Shown: one piece after another, positions 9,372 through 18,636 of the stretch
How the letters are laid out: every line of letters begins with the position of its first letter
How positions within the stretch are numbered: the stretch's first letter is position 1
Assembly (NCBI RefSeq): GCF_013408665.1
Contig: NZ_JACCCL010000004.1
Location: 1-64,000 of the forward strand
From: Sporosarcina sp. JAI121
GTDB taxonomy: Bacteria; Bacillota; Bacilli; Bacillales_A; Planococcaceae
Direction of reading: 5' to 3'
DNA: 64,000 bases
Made by a program: the position numbers and the translations under genes
Notes under the pieces: model-generated
What the model was told of the DNA's origin: nothing
The model's database searches: none
What the model saw: only the letters and a program-made list of their open reading frames with translations

Positions 9372-9940
9372 ATCAAAAAATGAAGATTGCCGTTTTCGCA
9401 TCTGGAAGCGGCAGTAATTTTGCAGCGATTGAAGAAGCGTGCAGAACAGGTGAGTTGAACGCTGAAATCGTCCTTATGGTGACGAACAAGCCGGATGCCT
9501 TTGTTGTAGAACGTGCTGAAAAAGGTAGTATTCCAGTTGCGACATTTCGACCGAAAGATTTCGAAACGAAAGACGCGTACGAAGAATCAATCCTACATGC
9601 ACTTCAAGAAGCGGGGGCAGAATGGCTGGTCCTTGCAGGCTATATGCGTCTTGTCGGCCCGGTGCTATTGACGGCTTATCCATCTCGCATCGTCAATATC
9701 CATCCCTCCTTGCTGCCCTCGTTTCCTGGGAAAGATGCAATCGGAAAAGCAGTTGCACATGGCGTGAAAGTGACGGGTGTCACGGTTCATCTTGTGGATG
9801 AAGGAATGGATACTGGGCAGATTCTTGCGCAACATGCTGTTCGAGTTGTCGATGGGAATCCAGACAAAACGGCAGAAGCGATTCACGCTGTTGAACATGA
9901 TTTATATAAAGAAACGTTAAACGAACTTTTTAGCCGGTAA
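9368..9940 (+). CDS. purN: GAR transformylase PurN
   Basis: Transfers a formyl group from 10-formyl-THF to glycinamide ribotide. 190 residues, normal length. The active-site residues are present: [13 protein letters not shown] (Asn and His) and the DEGMDTG loop with the catalytic aspartate. The N-terminal ASGSGSNF phosphate loop is intact. The start ATG overlaps the purM stop; an alternative ATG lies four codons downstream. It is followed by a short gap and the purH Shine-Dalgarno site. Confidence 0.95.
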   Translation: MNQKMKIAVFASGSGSNFAAIEEACRTGELNAEIVLMVTNKPDAFVVERAEKGSIPVATFRPKDFETKDAYEESILHALQEAGAEWLVLAGYMRLVGPVLLTAYPSRIVNIHPSLLPSFPGKDAIGKAVAHGVKVTGVTVHLVDEGMDTGQILAQHAVRVVDGNPDKTAEAIHAVEHDLYKETLNELFSR

Positions 9941-9982
9941 CTTTTTACAGGTCATATTCAAACTAATTGGAGGGTTTTATTC

Positions 9983-11518
9983 GTGAAAAAACGTGCATTG
10001 CTTAGCGTGTCGGACAAAAGCGGTATTTTGGAATTTGCGAAAGCATTAGAAAGTCTTGGCTATGAACTGTTATCTACTGGCGGTACGATGAAACACCTTG
10101 CGGACAATGGCGTCGCAGTAACGGCAGTCGATGAAGTAACTGGATTCCCTGAAATCATGGAAGGTCGCGTGAAGACGCTTAACCCGATGATTCATGGAGG
10201 ACTTCTTGCAAAACAAGACAATCCCTCTCACATCGCACAAATGGAAGAGCACGGCATCCAGCCAATTGACGTCGTTTGTGTGAACTTGTATCCGTTTAAA
10301 GAAACGATTTCAAAGCCGGATGTAACCAATGATGATGCAATTGAAAATATCGATATCGGTGGACCGGCAATGCTTCGTGCTTCTGCGAAAAACCATGCAT
10401 ACGTAACAGTTATCGTAGACGCGGCAGATTACGATCAAGTACTTTCCGAAATCAAAGCGGGCGGCAAAACGACACTTGAAACGCGTAGACGTTTAGCTGC
10501 TAAAGTATTCCGCCATACAGCAGCGTATGATGCACTTATTGCCGGTTTCTTGACTGACCTTACAGGCGAAGAATTCCCGGAGCAAATTACATATACATAT
10601 GAACTGAAACAACCGCTCCGTTACGGAGAAAATCCACACCAAAAGGCAGCTTTCTATAGCCGTCCACTTGGTTCGGATTTCTCAATTGCGTACGCGGAAC
10701 AATTGCACGGCAAAGAGCTTTCATATAACAATATTCAAGATGCGAATGCGGCCATTCAAATCATCAAAGAATTTGATAAAGCAGCTGCAGTAGCAGTAAA
10801 ACATATGAACCCATGCGGCGTTGGAATAGGTGAGACGATTTTCGATGCGTTTAATAAAGCATATGAAGCTGATCCGACGTCTATCTTCGGAGGAATAATC
10901 GCATTGAACCGGGAAGTGGATGCGGCAACTGCTGAAAAGCTATCAGGCATCTTCCTTGAAATCATCATTGCACCATCTTTCACAAGTGAAGCAGTTGAAG
11001 TTTTGACAAAGAAGAAAAATATTCGTCTGTTGACGATTTCGTTTGATCAAAATAAAAAAGACCAGTTGAATACAGTGTCCGTTGAAGGCGGTTTGCTTAT
11101 GCAAGAGCCGGATGCACACGGATTTGCGGATGCAGACATTCGTATTGCGACGGACCGGGAGCCGACAGAAGCCGAGTGGGAAGCGATGAAACTTGGCTGG
11201 GCTGTTGTGAAGCATGTGAAGTCAAATGCAATCGTTGTAACGGATGATCATATGACACTTGGTGTTGGTGCGGGTCAGATGAACCGTGTCGGAGCAGCGA
11301 ATATCGCGCTAACACAAGCAGGCGAACGTGCTAAAGGTGCAGCACTTGCATCTGATGCATTCTTCCCGATGGACGATACAGTCGAAGCTGCAGCGAAGGC
11401 GGGTATTACGGCAATTATCCAACCAGGCGGCTCAGTGAAAGACGAAGATTCGATTAAAAAAGCGAACGACTATGGCATCACAATGGTGTTCACGGGCGTA
11501 CGTCATTTCAAACATTAA
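9983..11518 (+). CDS. purH: Bifunctional AICAR transformylase/IMP cyclohydrolase PurH
   Basis: Carries out the last two steps to IMP. 511 residues. The N-terminal MGS-like cyclohydrolase domain covers about residues 1-195, and the AICAR transformylase domain has RYGENPHQ, the catalytic AVKHMNPCG and the C-terminus [12 protein letters not shown] at 9983 follows TTGGAGGG. The cyclohydrolase signature GRVKTLHP reads GRVKTLNP, so the normally invariant histidine is Asn67; the adjacent catalytic lysine (Lys64) is kept. Its AICAR substrate would come from the PurB step, a gene not in this operon, although histidine synthesis also yields AICAR. Confidence 0.95.
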   Translation: MKKRALLSVSDKSGILEFAKALESLGYELLSTGGTMKHLADNGVAVTAVDEVTGFPEIMEGRVKTLNPMIHGGLLAKQDNPSHIAQMEEHGIQPIDVVCVNLYPFKETISKPDVTNDDAIENIDIGGPAMLRASAKNHAYVTVIVDAADYDQVLSEIKAGGKTTLETRRRLAAKVFRHTAAYDALIAGFLTDLTGEEFPEQITYTYELKQPLRYGENPHQKAAFYSRPLGSDFSIAYAEQLHGKELSYNNIQDANAAIQIIKEFDKAAAVAVKHMNPCGVGIGETIFDAFNKAYEADPTSIFGGIIALNREVDAATAEKLSGIFLEIIIAPSFTSEAVEVLTKKKNIRLLTISFDQNKKDQLNTVSVEGGLLMQEPDAHGFADADIRIATDREPTEAEWEAMKLGWAVVKHVKSNAIVVTDDHMTLGVGAGQMNRVGAANIALTQAGERAKGAALASDAFFPMDDTVEAAAKAGITAIIQPGGSVKDEDSIKKANDYGITMVFTGVRHFKH

Positions 11519-11531
11519 GGAGTGGACTGCA

Positions 11532-12791
11532 TTGAATATACTCGTTATCGGGAGCGGCGGTCGCGAGCATGCGATTGCCAGACAGTTCAATGTCTCCCCT
11601 TCAGTAAAAAAAGTATTTGTCGCACCCGGCAATGATGGCATGAAAGATGATGCCGAATGTGTCCAGATTGAAGCGATGGATTTTGAAGCACTTGCGACAT
11701 TCGCAAAAGCAAACAATGTGGATCTGACATTTGTCGGTCCGGAACAACCGCTTGCGGAAGGGATTGTCGATTATTTCGCTGATTGCGGATTAAAGGCGTT
11801 CGGTCCAACTAAAGCGGCGGCGCTGATAGAAGGAAGTAAGTCGTTCGCGAAAGAACTGATGGCGAAGTACGATATTCCGACAGCTGATTACGGCACATTT
11901 ACCGATGCGGAAGAAGCGAAAGCGTTTATCCGCGAAAAAGGCGCGCCAATTGTCGTAAAAGCAGACGGGCTAGCAGCGGGTAAAGGTGTTATCGTCGCGA
12001 TGACGCTGGAAGATGCACTTGGAGCGGTGGACGATATGATCGGCAACCAGAAGTTCGGTGAATCGTCTTCACGTGTCGTTATCGAGGAGTTTTTGGACGG
12101 CGAAGAGTTCTCCTACATGTCGTTCGTCCATGACGGTCAGATTTACCCGATGGTTGTCGCGCAAGATCATAAGCGGGCATATGACGGCGATAGAGGACCG
12201 AACACGGGCGGTATGGGCGCATACTCACCGGTTCCACAAATTTCGGACGCAATCGTGAAGGAAGCGTATGACAAAGTTGTCGTTCCGACTGTTGAAGCAA
12301 TGGCTGCGGAAGGAACCCCTTTTACAGGTATTTTGTATGCGGGACTCATACTGACAGAAGACGGACCGAAAGTGATTGAATTCAACGCACGCTTCGGCGA
12401 TCCTGAAACGCAAGTCGTCCTTCCAAGGATGGCATCGGACTTTGGCGAGTTCATGGCTTCATTAATGGCCGGCAAACCGTATGAATTGAAGTGGGATGAC
12501 AAAGCGATGTTAGGCGTTGTCATTGCGGCGGATAGATATCCGGGAGAAGTTGTAAAAGGGGCGGCATTGCCTGATCTTAAGATTTTATCAGCACTAGGCT
12601 TGGATGTTTTCCATGCCGGTACAAAATCGAATGGCACAGGATTCGTCGGAAATGGCGGACGGGTACTCTTAATTACAACAAAAGCGGATTCATTGGAAGA
12701 AGCACAGAAAAGCGTCTACAAAGGCTTGTCCCAACTAGAATGGAACGGGTTCTTCTACAGACAGGACATCGGCTGGCGTACGTTTGAATAA
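11532..12791 (+). CDS. purD: GAR synthetase PurD (ATP-grasp)
   Basis: Joins phosphoribosylamine and glycine to form GAR, step two of the pathway. 419 residues from TTG 11532, which has AAGGAG at 11517-11522 and gives the expected N-terminus MNILVIGSGGREHAI. An upstream in-frame ATG at 11472 lies inside purH and is rejected. Motifs: VGPEQPLAEG, the ATP-grasp loop KADGLAAGKGV, NTGGMGAYSP and the metal-binding EFNARFGDPETQ. Last gene of the operon, closed by a strong terminator. No active-site anomaly seen. Confidence 0.96.
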   Translation: MNILVIGSGGREHAIARQFNVSPSVKKVFVAPGNDGMKDDAECVQIEAMDFEALATFAKANNVDLTFVGPEQPLAEGIVDYFADCGLKAFGPTKAAALIEGSKSFAKELMAKYDIPTADYGTFTDAEEAKAFIREKGAPIVVKADGLAAGKGVIVAMTLEDALGAVDDMIGNQKFGESSSRVVIEEFLDGEEFSYMSFVHDGQIYPMVVAQDHKRAYDGDRGPNTGGMGAYSPVPQISDAIVKEAYDKVVVPTVEAMAAEGTPFTGILYAGLILTEDGPKVIEFNARFGDPETQVVLPRMASDFGEFMASLMAGKPYELKWDDKAMLGVVIAADRYPGEVVKGAALPDLKILSALGLDVFHAGTKSNGTGFVGNGGRVLLITTKADSLEEAQKSVYKGLSQLEWNGFFYRQDIGWRTFE

Positions 12792-12793
12792 CC

Positions 12794-12840
12794 AATAAGA
12801 CCATTCCCTCCATCGACGAGAGAATGGTCTTATTCTATTT
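12794..12840 (+). terminator. Terminator of the purine operon
   Basis: AATAAGACCATTC pairs with GAATGGTCTTATT around a loop of about 15 bases, followed by T-rich sequence. It directly follows purD. Confidence 0.9.
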
Positions 12841-12881
12841 TAGAAAGTATATATGCAGGGTAAGTTTGAATTTTAACAGAG

Positions 12882-12913
12882 AAAACCCCCAATCGGCACC
12901 AAGCGGATTGGGG
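12882..12913 (-). terminator. Terminator of the methyltransferase gene
   Basis: On the minus strand CCCCAATC pairs with GATTGGGG and is followed by GTTTTC. It lies about 80 bp past the methyltransferase stop. Confidence 0.65.
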
Positions 12914-12991
12914 ATTGCAGGTGATGAATAAGGCTAAGAGGTTCTATTTTAATCTTCAAGTTCATATGCTAACTAGTCCCGCCGCTTCCAT

Positions 12992-13735
12992 TTACTCGGC
13001 TTTGCAAATCCAACCGCCGAACATGTTTGTCGTAAAGAACTTGGCGATCTTTCCAAAACCGGCTTCCTGAAGTAAACGGACGATTTCCTCTTCAGGAATG
13101 AAGGATAGCTTACGAACGGTTTTCTCCATTTCATCAACTTCGGTTTTAGTCATATTTGTTGAATCAAGCCAGTATGCTTTCCAAAGAGTGAACAATTCAT
13201 CAAATGCCGGATCGTCCGGATTGCCGTACATAGACGCCATTACGAATGGTGCGCCGGGGGCTAGATGAAGACGGATTTTTTTCAGCAGCTTTAATTTTTC
13301 GTCCATATCTGCAATGAAATGAAGGACGAGCATGCATGTCGCTGCTCCGAACAATCTATCCGCTACTACATCATCAACAGTTCCTTCGATGAATTCAACG
13401 CGGTCCGCTATTTTCAATTCCGCGGCTTTCATCCGCGCGAAATCAAGCATTGGTGGTGCAGGATCTACTGCGGTAAATGTCCAACCAGGGTTTGCCGGCC
13501 CTAACGTAGCAAGTTCGTTGCCGCCACCCGCACCGATAATCAGCACATTTTCCTGCTGAGTACTATTCGCCCGAAGATAAGCTTGTATAAGTCTGAACAT
13601 CGAATCGTAGGTAGGCAATGTCCGCCGTACCCCCCGATCATATTCAGTAGCCATTTCTTTATCAAATTTCATGTTGTCGGTCATCTTATCAAATCCATTC
13701 AGTTGTAGTAGTGTACTACTGTCCTTTTTCGCCAA
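12992..13735 (-). CDS. Class I SAM-dependent methyltransferase
   Basis: A 247-residue protein from a TTG start, or 230 from the ATG at 13684; neither has a strong Shine-Dalgarno site. Motif I is LIIGAGGGNELATLG, followed by an acidic AVDPAPPML (motif II) and an EGTVDDV segment. The body resembles CmoA-like or general methyltransferase type 12 folds, with VLHFIADMDEKLKLL after strand 4. The substrate cannot be deduced. It is encoded opposite to the flanking purine and yer genes and is not part of the B. subtilis order here, which suggests a local insertion. Confidence 0.85.
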   Translation of the reverse strand: MAKKDSSTLLQLNGFDKMTDNMKFDKEMATEYDRGVRRTLPTYDSMFRLIQAYLRANSTQQENVLIIGAGGGNELATLGPANPGWTFTAVDPAPPMLDFARMKAAELKIADRVEFIEGTVDDVVADRLFGAATCMLVLHFIADMDEKLKLLKKIRLHLAPGAPFVMASMYGNPDDPAFDELFTLWKAYWLDSTNMTKTEVDEMEKTVRKLSFIPEEEIVRLLQEAGFGKIAKFFTTNMFGGWICKAE

Positions 13736-13943
13736 AAAGTGGGAGAACCCTTTATCGAGTGGACTATGATTTTAGCGAAGTTGACAACGTATCGGCCTTA
13801 GTTCACAACATCCAACACCCATTATAATTTTAAACCTAAATCTACCCAAAATATCCAAAGCGACTTTTGCACTCCCTATTTATTTCCTTACTGCTATGCT
13901 ACGATAAATAATAGGGAGACAACAGTTAAAAGGAGTGAATGTC

Positions 13944-15662
13944 ATGTGGGAACATACTGAAATAAAGGACCAACTACATATAATCGACGGCAAGAAAGCA
14001 CCGGATCTCATTATTACCAATGCGGAATATTTGCATTCAATTTATAAAAAGTGGATTAAGGGAAACATCTGGATTGCGGGCGACCGAATTATCTATGCTG
14101 GGAAAGAAATGCCGGCAATGATAGAAGGGGCGGAAATCGTAGATGCTTCAGGGAAGAAAATTGTCCCCGGTTATATTGAGCCGCATGTCCACCCTTTTCA
14201 ATTGTACAACCCATGGACGTTCGCAGATTATGCATCACGTTTAGGAACGACGACGTTCATCTCGGACAACCTTATTTTATTCATGTCCCTTGCGAATGAA
14301 ACGTCATTTGCCCTTCTTGATGAGTTGAATAAATTGCCATTTTCATTTTACTGGTGGGCCCGATTTGACTCGCAGACGGTTCTTCAGAATGAAACAGAGC
14401 TCTTTAATCTGGAGTCCATTAAAGAGTGGATTGAACGTCCCGAAGTATTGCTGGGCGGGGAATTGACCGGCTGGCCGCGACTCATGGGAGGTGAGTCAGA
14501 TATGTTCACGTCCGTGAGTGCTGCAAAAGCGGGAGGCAAGAAAATTGAAGGTCATTTCCCGGGAGCATCTGAGCGGACGCTTGCAAGGATGCGTCTTCTT
14601 GGAACAGATGGAGATCATGAAGCGATGACGGTGGAGGAGGTCGAAGCCCGTTTGTTGCACGGTTACGGGGTGACCCTTCGTCATTCATCCATTCGCCCGG
14701 ATCTTCCGCATTTACTAAAAGGTATTGTAGACAAAGAACTTGATGTGTTCGATCATCTGATGATGACAACGGACGGCTCGACGCCATCATTTTATATCGA
14801 CGGTGTTATGGATAAATGCATTCGCGCCGCGCTTGAAGCCGGGGTCCCGCCAATCGATGCATATCAGATGGCATCGTACAATGTAGCGCGCTATTATGAC
14901 ATGTCCGATTTACATGGCGTCATTGCGACCGGCCGTTATGCAACGCTTAATTTCCTGGAGGATGAGTATAACCCTGTGCCCACAGATGTTTTATCCAAAG
15001 GAAGATGGTTGAAACGTGAAAACGAATCGGCTGAACCATTCCCTCCAATTGATTGGTCCATAGTTGAAGCTTTCGCGCCGGATTTCGATCTTGATGAAAC
15101 AGATTTTATATTTGAAAACTTGATTGGCATCGAAATGCTCAATGACGTCATTACACAACCATACAATGTTACGATTGATACAAGTGGGGGAAAACTTGCG
15201 AAAGATCACGATGAAAGCTTCCTTATGCTGCTTGACAGAAGTGGGAAATGGCATGTCAACACACTTATTAAAGGCTTCGCAACAGGTATCCAAGGCTTTG
15301 CTTCTTCGTATTCAAATACAGGGGATATCATCTTAATTGGCAAAGATAAAAAAGAAATGCTCAATGCATTCAATGAAATGAAACGGATTGGCGGCGGCAT
15401 GGTAATCGCGGAAGACGATGGAATCGTCGCGACGCTTCCACTGGCAATCGGCGGCGGATTGTCGACGGAACCGGTTCAGGAATTGATAGCGCAGGAGTTG
15501 GAATTGAAAAAAGTGCTTGCAGACCGCGGTTTCACGAAAGGCGATGCGGTCTATACACTACTATTTTTACAATCAACACATCTGCCGTACATACGCATCA
15601 CGCAGGTGGGGCTGTACGATGTCATGGCAAAAGAAGTTATCATTCCGGCAACCGGAAGATAG
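13944..15662 (+). CDS. yerA: Putative adenine deaminase-like amidohydrolase YerA
   Basis: A member of the adenine deaminase/YerA branch of the amidohydrolase superfamily, 572 residues, in the B. subtilis yerA position. The metal-binding motif EPHVHP is near residue 83, a GHFPGAS histidine motif follows at about 197, and a TTDGSTP aspartate segment at about 273. The C-terminal half has the GGGMVIAEDDGIVATLPL stretch seen in AdeC proteins. The ATG at 13944 sits eight bases after AAAAGGAG; the upstream GTG lies within that site. YerA is annotated as adenine deaminase by homology, but its true substrate is uncertain. With yerB it probably forms an operon (gap of 9 bp). Confidence 0.9.
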   Translation: MWEHTEIKDQLHIIDGKKAPDLIITNAEYLHSIYKKWIKGNIWIAGDRIIYAGKEMPAMIEGAEIVDASGKKIVPGYIEPHVHPFQLYNPWTFADYASRLGTTTFISDNLILFMSLANETSFALLDELNKLPFSFYWWARFDSQTVLQNETELFNLESIKEWIERPEVLLGGELTGWPRLMGGESDMFTSVSAAKAGGKKIEGHFPGASERTLARMRLLGTDGDHEAMTVEEVEARLLHGYGVTLRHSSIRPDLPHLLKGIVDKELDVFDHLMMTTDGSTPSFYIDGVMDKCIRAALEAGVPPIDAYQMASYNVARYYDMSDLHGVIATGRYATLNFLEDEYNPVPTDVLSKGRWLKRENESAEPFPPIDWSIVEAFAPDFDLDETDFIFENLIGIEMLNDVITQPYNVTIDTSGGKLAKDHDESFLMLLDRSGKWHVNTLIKGFATGIQGFASSYSNTGDIILIGKDKKEMLNAFNEMKRIGGGMVIAEDDGIVATLPLAIGGGLSTEPVQELIAQELELKKVLADRGFTKGDAVYTLLFLQSTHLPYIRITQVGLYDVMAKEVIIPATGR

Positions 15663-15671
15663 GGGGAAAAG

Positions 15672-16721
15672 ATGGAGAAGAAGATGAGAGGATTGCTATT
15701 GTTCATAGCAATCGTAATGTTGCTGCTGACAGCGTGTTCAGAAAAAGAGGAGGCGGAGGAAACGATACCCGTCCTAAAAGAGGAACAATCAACCGTTGAA
15801 GGAGAGCTTGTTACGCAGTATCAGTCACCGTTCACGGGGGTTTTGTCGGAAGAGGAAAATACCCGCCGCCCGGTACTTGCTACGATTAACAATCATCCGC
15901 TTGCAAGGCCGCAATCTGGCATAAGTGACGCAGATATCGTCTACGAACTTGCGGCGGAAGGCGATATCACAAGACTTTTGGCGGTATTCCAAAGTGAATT
16001 GCCTGATGAAATCGGTCCCATCCGCAGTGCGAGAGATTATTTCATCCACATTGCAAAAGGGCTTGATGCGTTCTATGTCGCGCATGGCTATAGCCCTGAC
16101 GCCAAACAACTACTAGAAAATCGTTTCGTTGATAATGTGAACGGCATGCAATATGACGGAACATTATTCCAGCGTTCCAAGGAACGGAAAGCACCGCATA
16201 ATTCCTATATATCAGAAGATAATGTGCTCGCGGCAATGGAGCAAACAAGTTCACCGATGGAAATGTCCGTAATTCCAGCATTTTCTTTCCATGAATCCAT
16301 TGAAAGTGTTAAAATAGGGGATATTGCATCCATGCTTGTCGTCCGTTATGGTACTGATCCAGACTTCACGAGCACTTATTCCTATGATGGTGAAAAAGGG
16401 ACATACAATAGAATGGTAAATGGCATATTGACAGTCGATAAATCCGGCGAAAAACCAGTTGAGCTGTCCAATATACTTGTATTTGAAGCTGCCCACCGTA
16501 CAATCGATAACGTCGGCAGACAAGCTGTGGACATTGAGTCAGGCGGCAATGGGATACTGTTCCAGGCAGGAATTGCCAAAGAAATTGAGTGGGAAAATAG
16601 TGACGGAATCCTGACGCCGATGGAAAACGGTGTTCCGGCCAAACTCGTCCCGGGTAAAACGTGGATCCATGTTGTTTCAACTAAACCAGGAATGGAAACG
16701 TCTGCCACATATACCCCTTAA
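15672..16721 (+). CDS. yerB: DUF3048 lipoprotein YerB
   Basis: A secreted lipoprotein of 349 residues. The signal peptide MRGLLLFIAIVMLLLTAC ends in a lipobox (LTAC, Cys22), so the protein should be anchored on the outer face of the membrane. The mature part has the DUF3048 pattern: RPVLATINNHPLARPQSG, SDADIVYELAAEG, DEIGPIRSARDYF and a C-terminal domain with NILVFEA. The function is unknown. AGGGGG precedes the ATG. It lies between yerA and yerC, as in B. subtilis. Confidence 0.92.
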   Translation: MEKKMRGLLLFIAIVMLLLTACSEKEEAEETIPVLKEEQSTVEGELVTQYQSPFTGVLSEEENTRRPVLATINNHPLARPQSGISDADIVYELAAEGDITRLLAVFQSELPDEIGPIRSARDYFIHIAKGLDAFYVAHGYSPDAKQLLENRFVDNVNGMQYDGTLFQRSKERKAPHNSYISEDNVLAAMEQTSSPMEMSVIPAFSFHESIESVKIGDIASMLVVRYGTDPDFTSTYSYDGEKGTYNRMVNGILTVDKSGEKPVELSNILVFEAAHRTIDNVGRQAVDIESGGNGILFQAGIAKEIEWENSDGILTPMENGVPAKLVPGKTWIHVVSTKPGMETSATYTP

Positions 16722-16748
16722 GGAATTCATTCAGAGAGAGGGAGACAT

Positions 16749-17069
16749 ATGCAAATCGATAAAATCCGTGGTCATCAGACGGATCAGCTATTTAAAGCGC
16801 TGCTCGAATTAAAAGACCTCGATGAATGCTATGAATTTTTTGATGACATCAGTACGATCAGTGAATTGCAGTCACTCGCGCAACGGCTCGAAGTGGCACA
16901 AATGCTTATGAAGAAGAAGACATACGATAAGATACAAAGCGAGACCGGTGCCAGTACAGCGACAATCTCCAGGATTCGCCGCTGTGTCGATTACGGTTCA
17001 GGCGGATACGGAAAAGTGCTGGGGCGTCTGCAGGCCCGTGAAAAAGAAGAGGAAGCCGAAACTAAATAA
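16749..17069 (+). CDS. yerC: TrpR-like DNA-binding protein YerC/YecD
   Basis: A 106-residue helix-turn-helix protein of the TrpR-like YerC/YecD family. The core IQSETGASTATISRIRRCVDYGSGGY (about residues 58-83) is the helix-turn-helix followed by the family's glycine-rich tail. It probably represses or senses, but target and ligand are unknown. GAGAGAGGGAG precedes the ATG. The gap to yerB is 27 bp. It is followed by an 824-bp hairpin-rich spacer instead of pcrB directly. Confidence 0.93.
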   Translation: MQIDKIRGHQTDQLFKALLELKDLDECYEFFDDISTISELQSLAQRLEVAQMLMKKKTYDKIQSETGASTATISRIRRCVDYGSGGYGKVLGRLQAREKEEEAETK

Positions 17070-17726
17070 GTTTTTATCACACCTATTGATTAACTAAAAA
17101 TAACCGGTAAACAACTTAATCACACACTGGGCAAAACGTGTATTGTTGCTTTTGGATCGCTTTGAATTGAACGACTTCTATACAAGTACCGAGATGTATT
17201 GATAAGTAGGGTGTTTGTTCATCCGGCGCTCTCCAGAGATACTGTTACAAGAAGTGCCGAAGCTTTTCGGGACGAAAGAATAGCTGGCTTCTTACTTGGA
17301 GAGAGGCGGTCAAAGATACAATTTTGACCGCTCAAGCCTTCTTTATAGTATCCCTATTTTTATTTTAAGGAAGTGTTACTTTCTTATAAAGCATCACAAA
17401 GTTTTTGCTGAAAGTAAGCAAAGAACGCAATGTACAACGTGCCAGAGTGCCCGAAATTGCATCTTCGGGCACTTACACTCATTATAGAAAGTCATCTATT
17501 CTTTTCTTTCAAAGCAACTGCATTTTTCACTTGAATATTGTAGGAACGCGACAGGCAATAATTCACAACAGGATTACTGAAAAGGGTGTGGCTGGAAGTG
17601 ACGGAGTCACTTCCAGCCACACTTGCCCCCGGTAGGGAGGAATGAACTGCAATTCCTCCTTGGTGTCGTGATTATTTCGCCGAAAGCGGGCCGGAAATAG
17701 TCCGGTGAAAATGGAGCCTCTTAAAG

Positions 17727-17778
17727 CGGGAGGCATCGTGTAGTGCCGAAGCGTATTTGAAAGAATTCTTTATTTCAA
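17727..17778 (+). repeat. Single arm of MITE-like repeat
   Basis: GCGGGAGGCATCGTGTAGTGCCGAAGCG-like sequence ending in GAATTCTTTATTTCAA. The last 16 bases are identical to 45845-45860, next to the right arm of the inverted-repeat element there. Confidence 0.65.
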
Positions 17779-17814
17779 TATATATAAAACTCCAGGCGTC
17801 AGACGCTTTCAGGT

Positions 17815-17850
17815 AAAACCGGACAGAGAAAGAATCTGTCCGGTTTTTTT
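17815..17850 (+). terminator. Terminator upstream of pcrB
   Basis: AACCGGACAGA pairs with TCTGTCCGGTT and is followed by T7. It lies 44 bp upstream of the pcrB start, so pcrB is expected to have its own promoter just after it. Confidence 0.88.
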
Positions 17851-17893
17851 GGTATACTAGAGGAACGTACATTATAAGATTGGGTGGTATGAA

Positions 17894-18586
17894 ATGGATT
17901 TCACTACATGGCGTCATGCCTTTAAATTAGATCCTGAAAAAACGGTGACTGATGAACAATTAGAACTGCTCGCCGAGTCAGGAACAGATGGGATTATCGT
18001 CGGTGGCACGGATGGGGTTACGATCGATAACGTACTCGATTTACTTGTCCGGATCAGAAGGTATTCCGTTCCGGTTGCACTTGAAATATCGACGGTTGAA
18101 TCAGTGACACCCGGCTTCGATTATTATTTCATACCGACAGTTCTGAACTCGACAAAAGTCGAGTGGATCAATGGGCTTCACCATTCCGCACTTCGTGAAT
18201 ATGGTCATATGATGGACTGGGATGAAATCCTGACGGAAGGCTATTGTATTATGAACCCTGCTTGCAAAGCGGCGAAATTGACCGGCGTGGCAGAAGTTCC
18301 GAACGAAGAGGATGTGATTGCTTATGCCCGCATGGCGGAACATCTCTTCAAATTACCGATTTTTTACTTGGAATACAGCGGCATGTACGGCAATCCTGAA
18401 ATTGTTAAAGCAGCATCCCGCGTACTTGAAAACACACGCCTTATTTACGGTGGCGGCATCAAAAAAGTCGAAGATGCCAAAGAAATGGCGCAAATCGCGG
18501 ATACAATCGTCGTCGGTAACGTCATTTATGAAAATTTGAAAGCAGCACTGGCAACTGTCGATGCGGTGAAATCGGTTTCCCGCTAA
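17894..18586 (+). CDS. pcrB: Heptaprenylglyceryl phosphate synthase PcrB
   Basis: A TIM-barrel prenyltransferase of the GGGP/PcrB family, 230 residues. In Bacillales it transfers a heptaprenyl group to sn-glycerol-1-phosphate. Visible features are [14 protein letters not shown] near residue 30, [32 protein letters not shown] and the phosphate-binding [11 protein letters not shown] near residue 180. TGGGTGG precedes the ATG. It lies 50 bp upstream of pcrA, the same order as in B. subtilis. Confidence 0.96.
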   Translation: MDFTTWRHAFKLDPEKTVTDEQLELLAESGTDGIIVGGTDGVTIDNVLDLLVRIRRYSVPVALEISTVESVTPGFDYYFIPTVLNSTKVEWINGLHHSALREYGHMMDWDEILTEGYCIMNPACKAAKLTGVAEVPNEEDVIAYARMAEHLFKLPIFYLEYSGMYGNPEIVKAASRVLENTRLIYGGGIKKVEDAKEMAQIADTIVVGNVIYENLKAALATVDAVKSVSR

Positions 18587-18636
18587 GACTAATCTGTGTA
18601 TAATAAAGAACAAATGTTCCGAAAGGACGGTAGTTA

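Larger units (their letters stand above)
17070..17893. other. Hairpin-rich intergenic region before pcrB
   Basis: No convincing gene. It contains a succession of hairpins: 17306-17331 (GCGGTCAAA stem), 17447-17472 (GTGCCCGAA stem), a perfect 15-bp stem at 17588-17620 (GTGGCTGGAAGTGAC), 17637-17660 (GGAGGAAT stem) and a terminator at 17815-17850. One copy of the AGCGCCGNAGCG-type repeat lies at 17727-17778. The density of structure suggests piled-up extragenic repeats or an unrecognised small RNA. Confidence 0.65.

Noticed and set aside
11472..11531. Longer purD start at ATG 11472
   Set aside because: It lies inside purH without an RBS; TTG 11532 has AAGGAG at good spacing and gives the family N-terminus.
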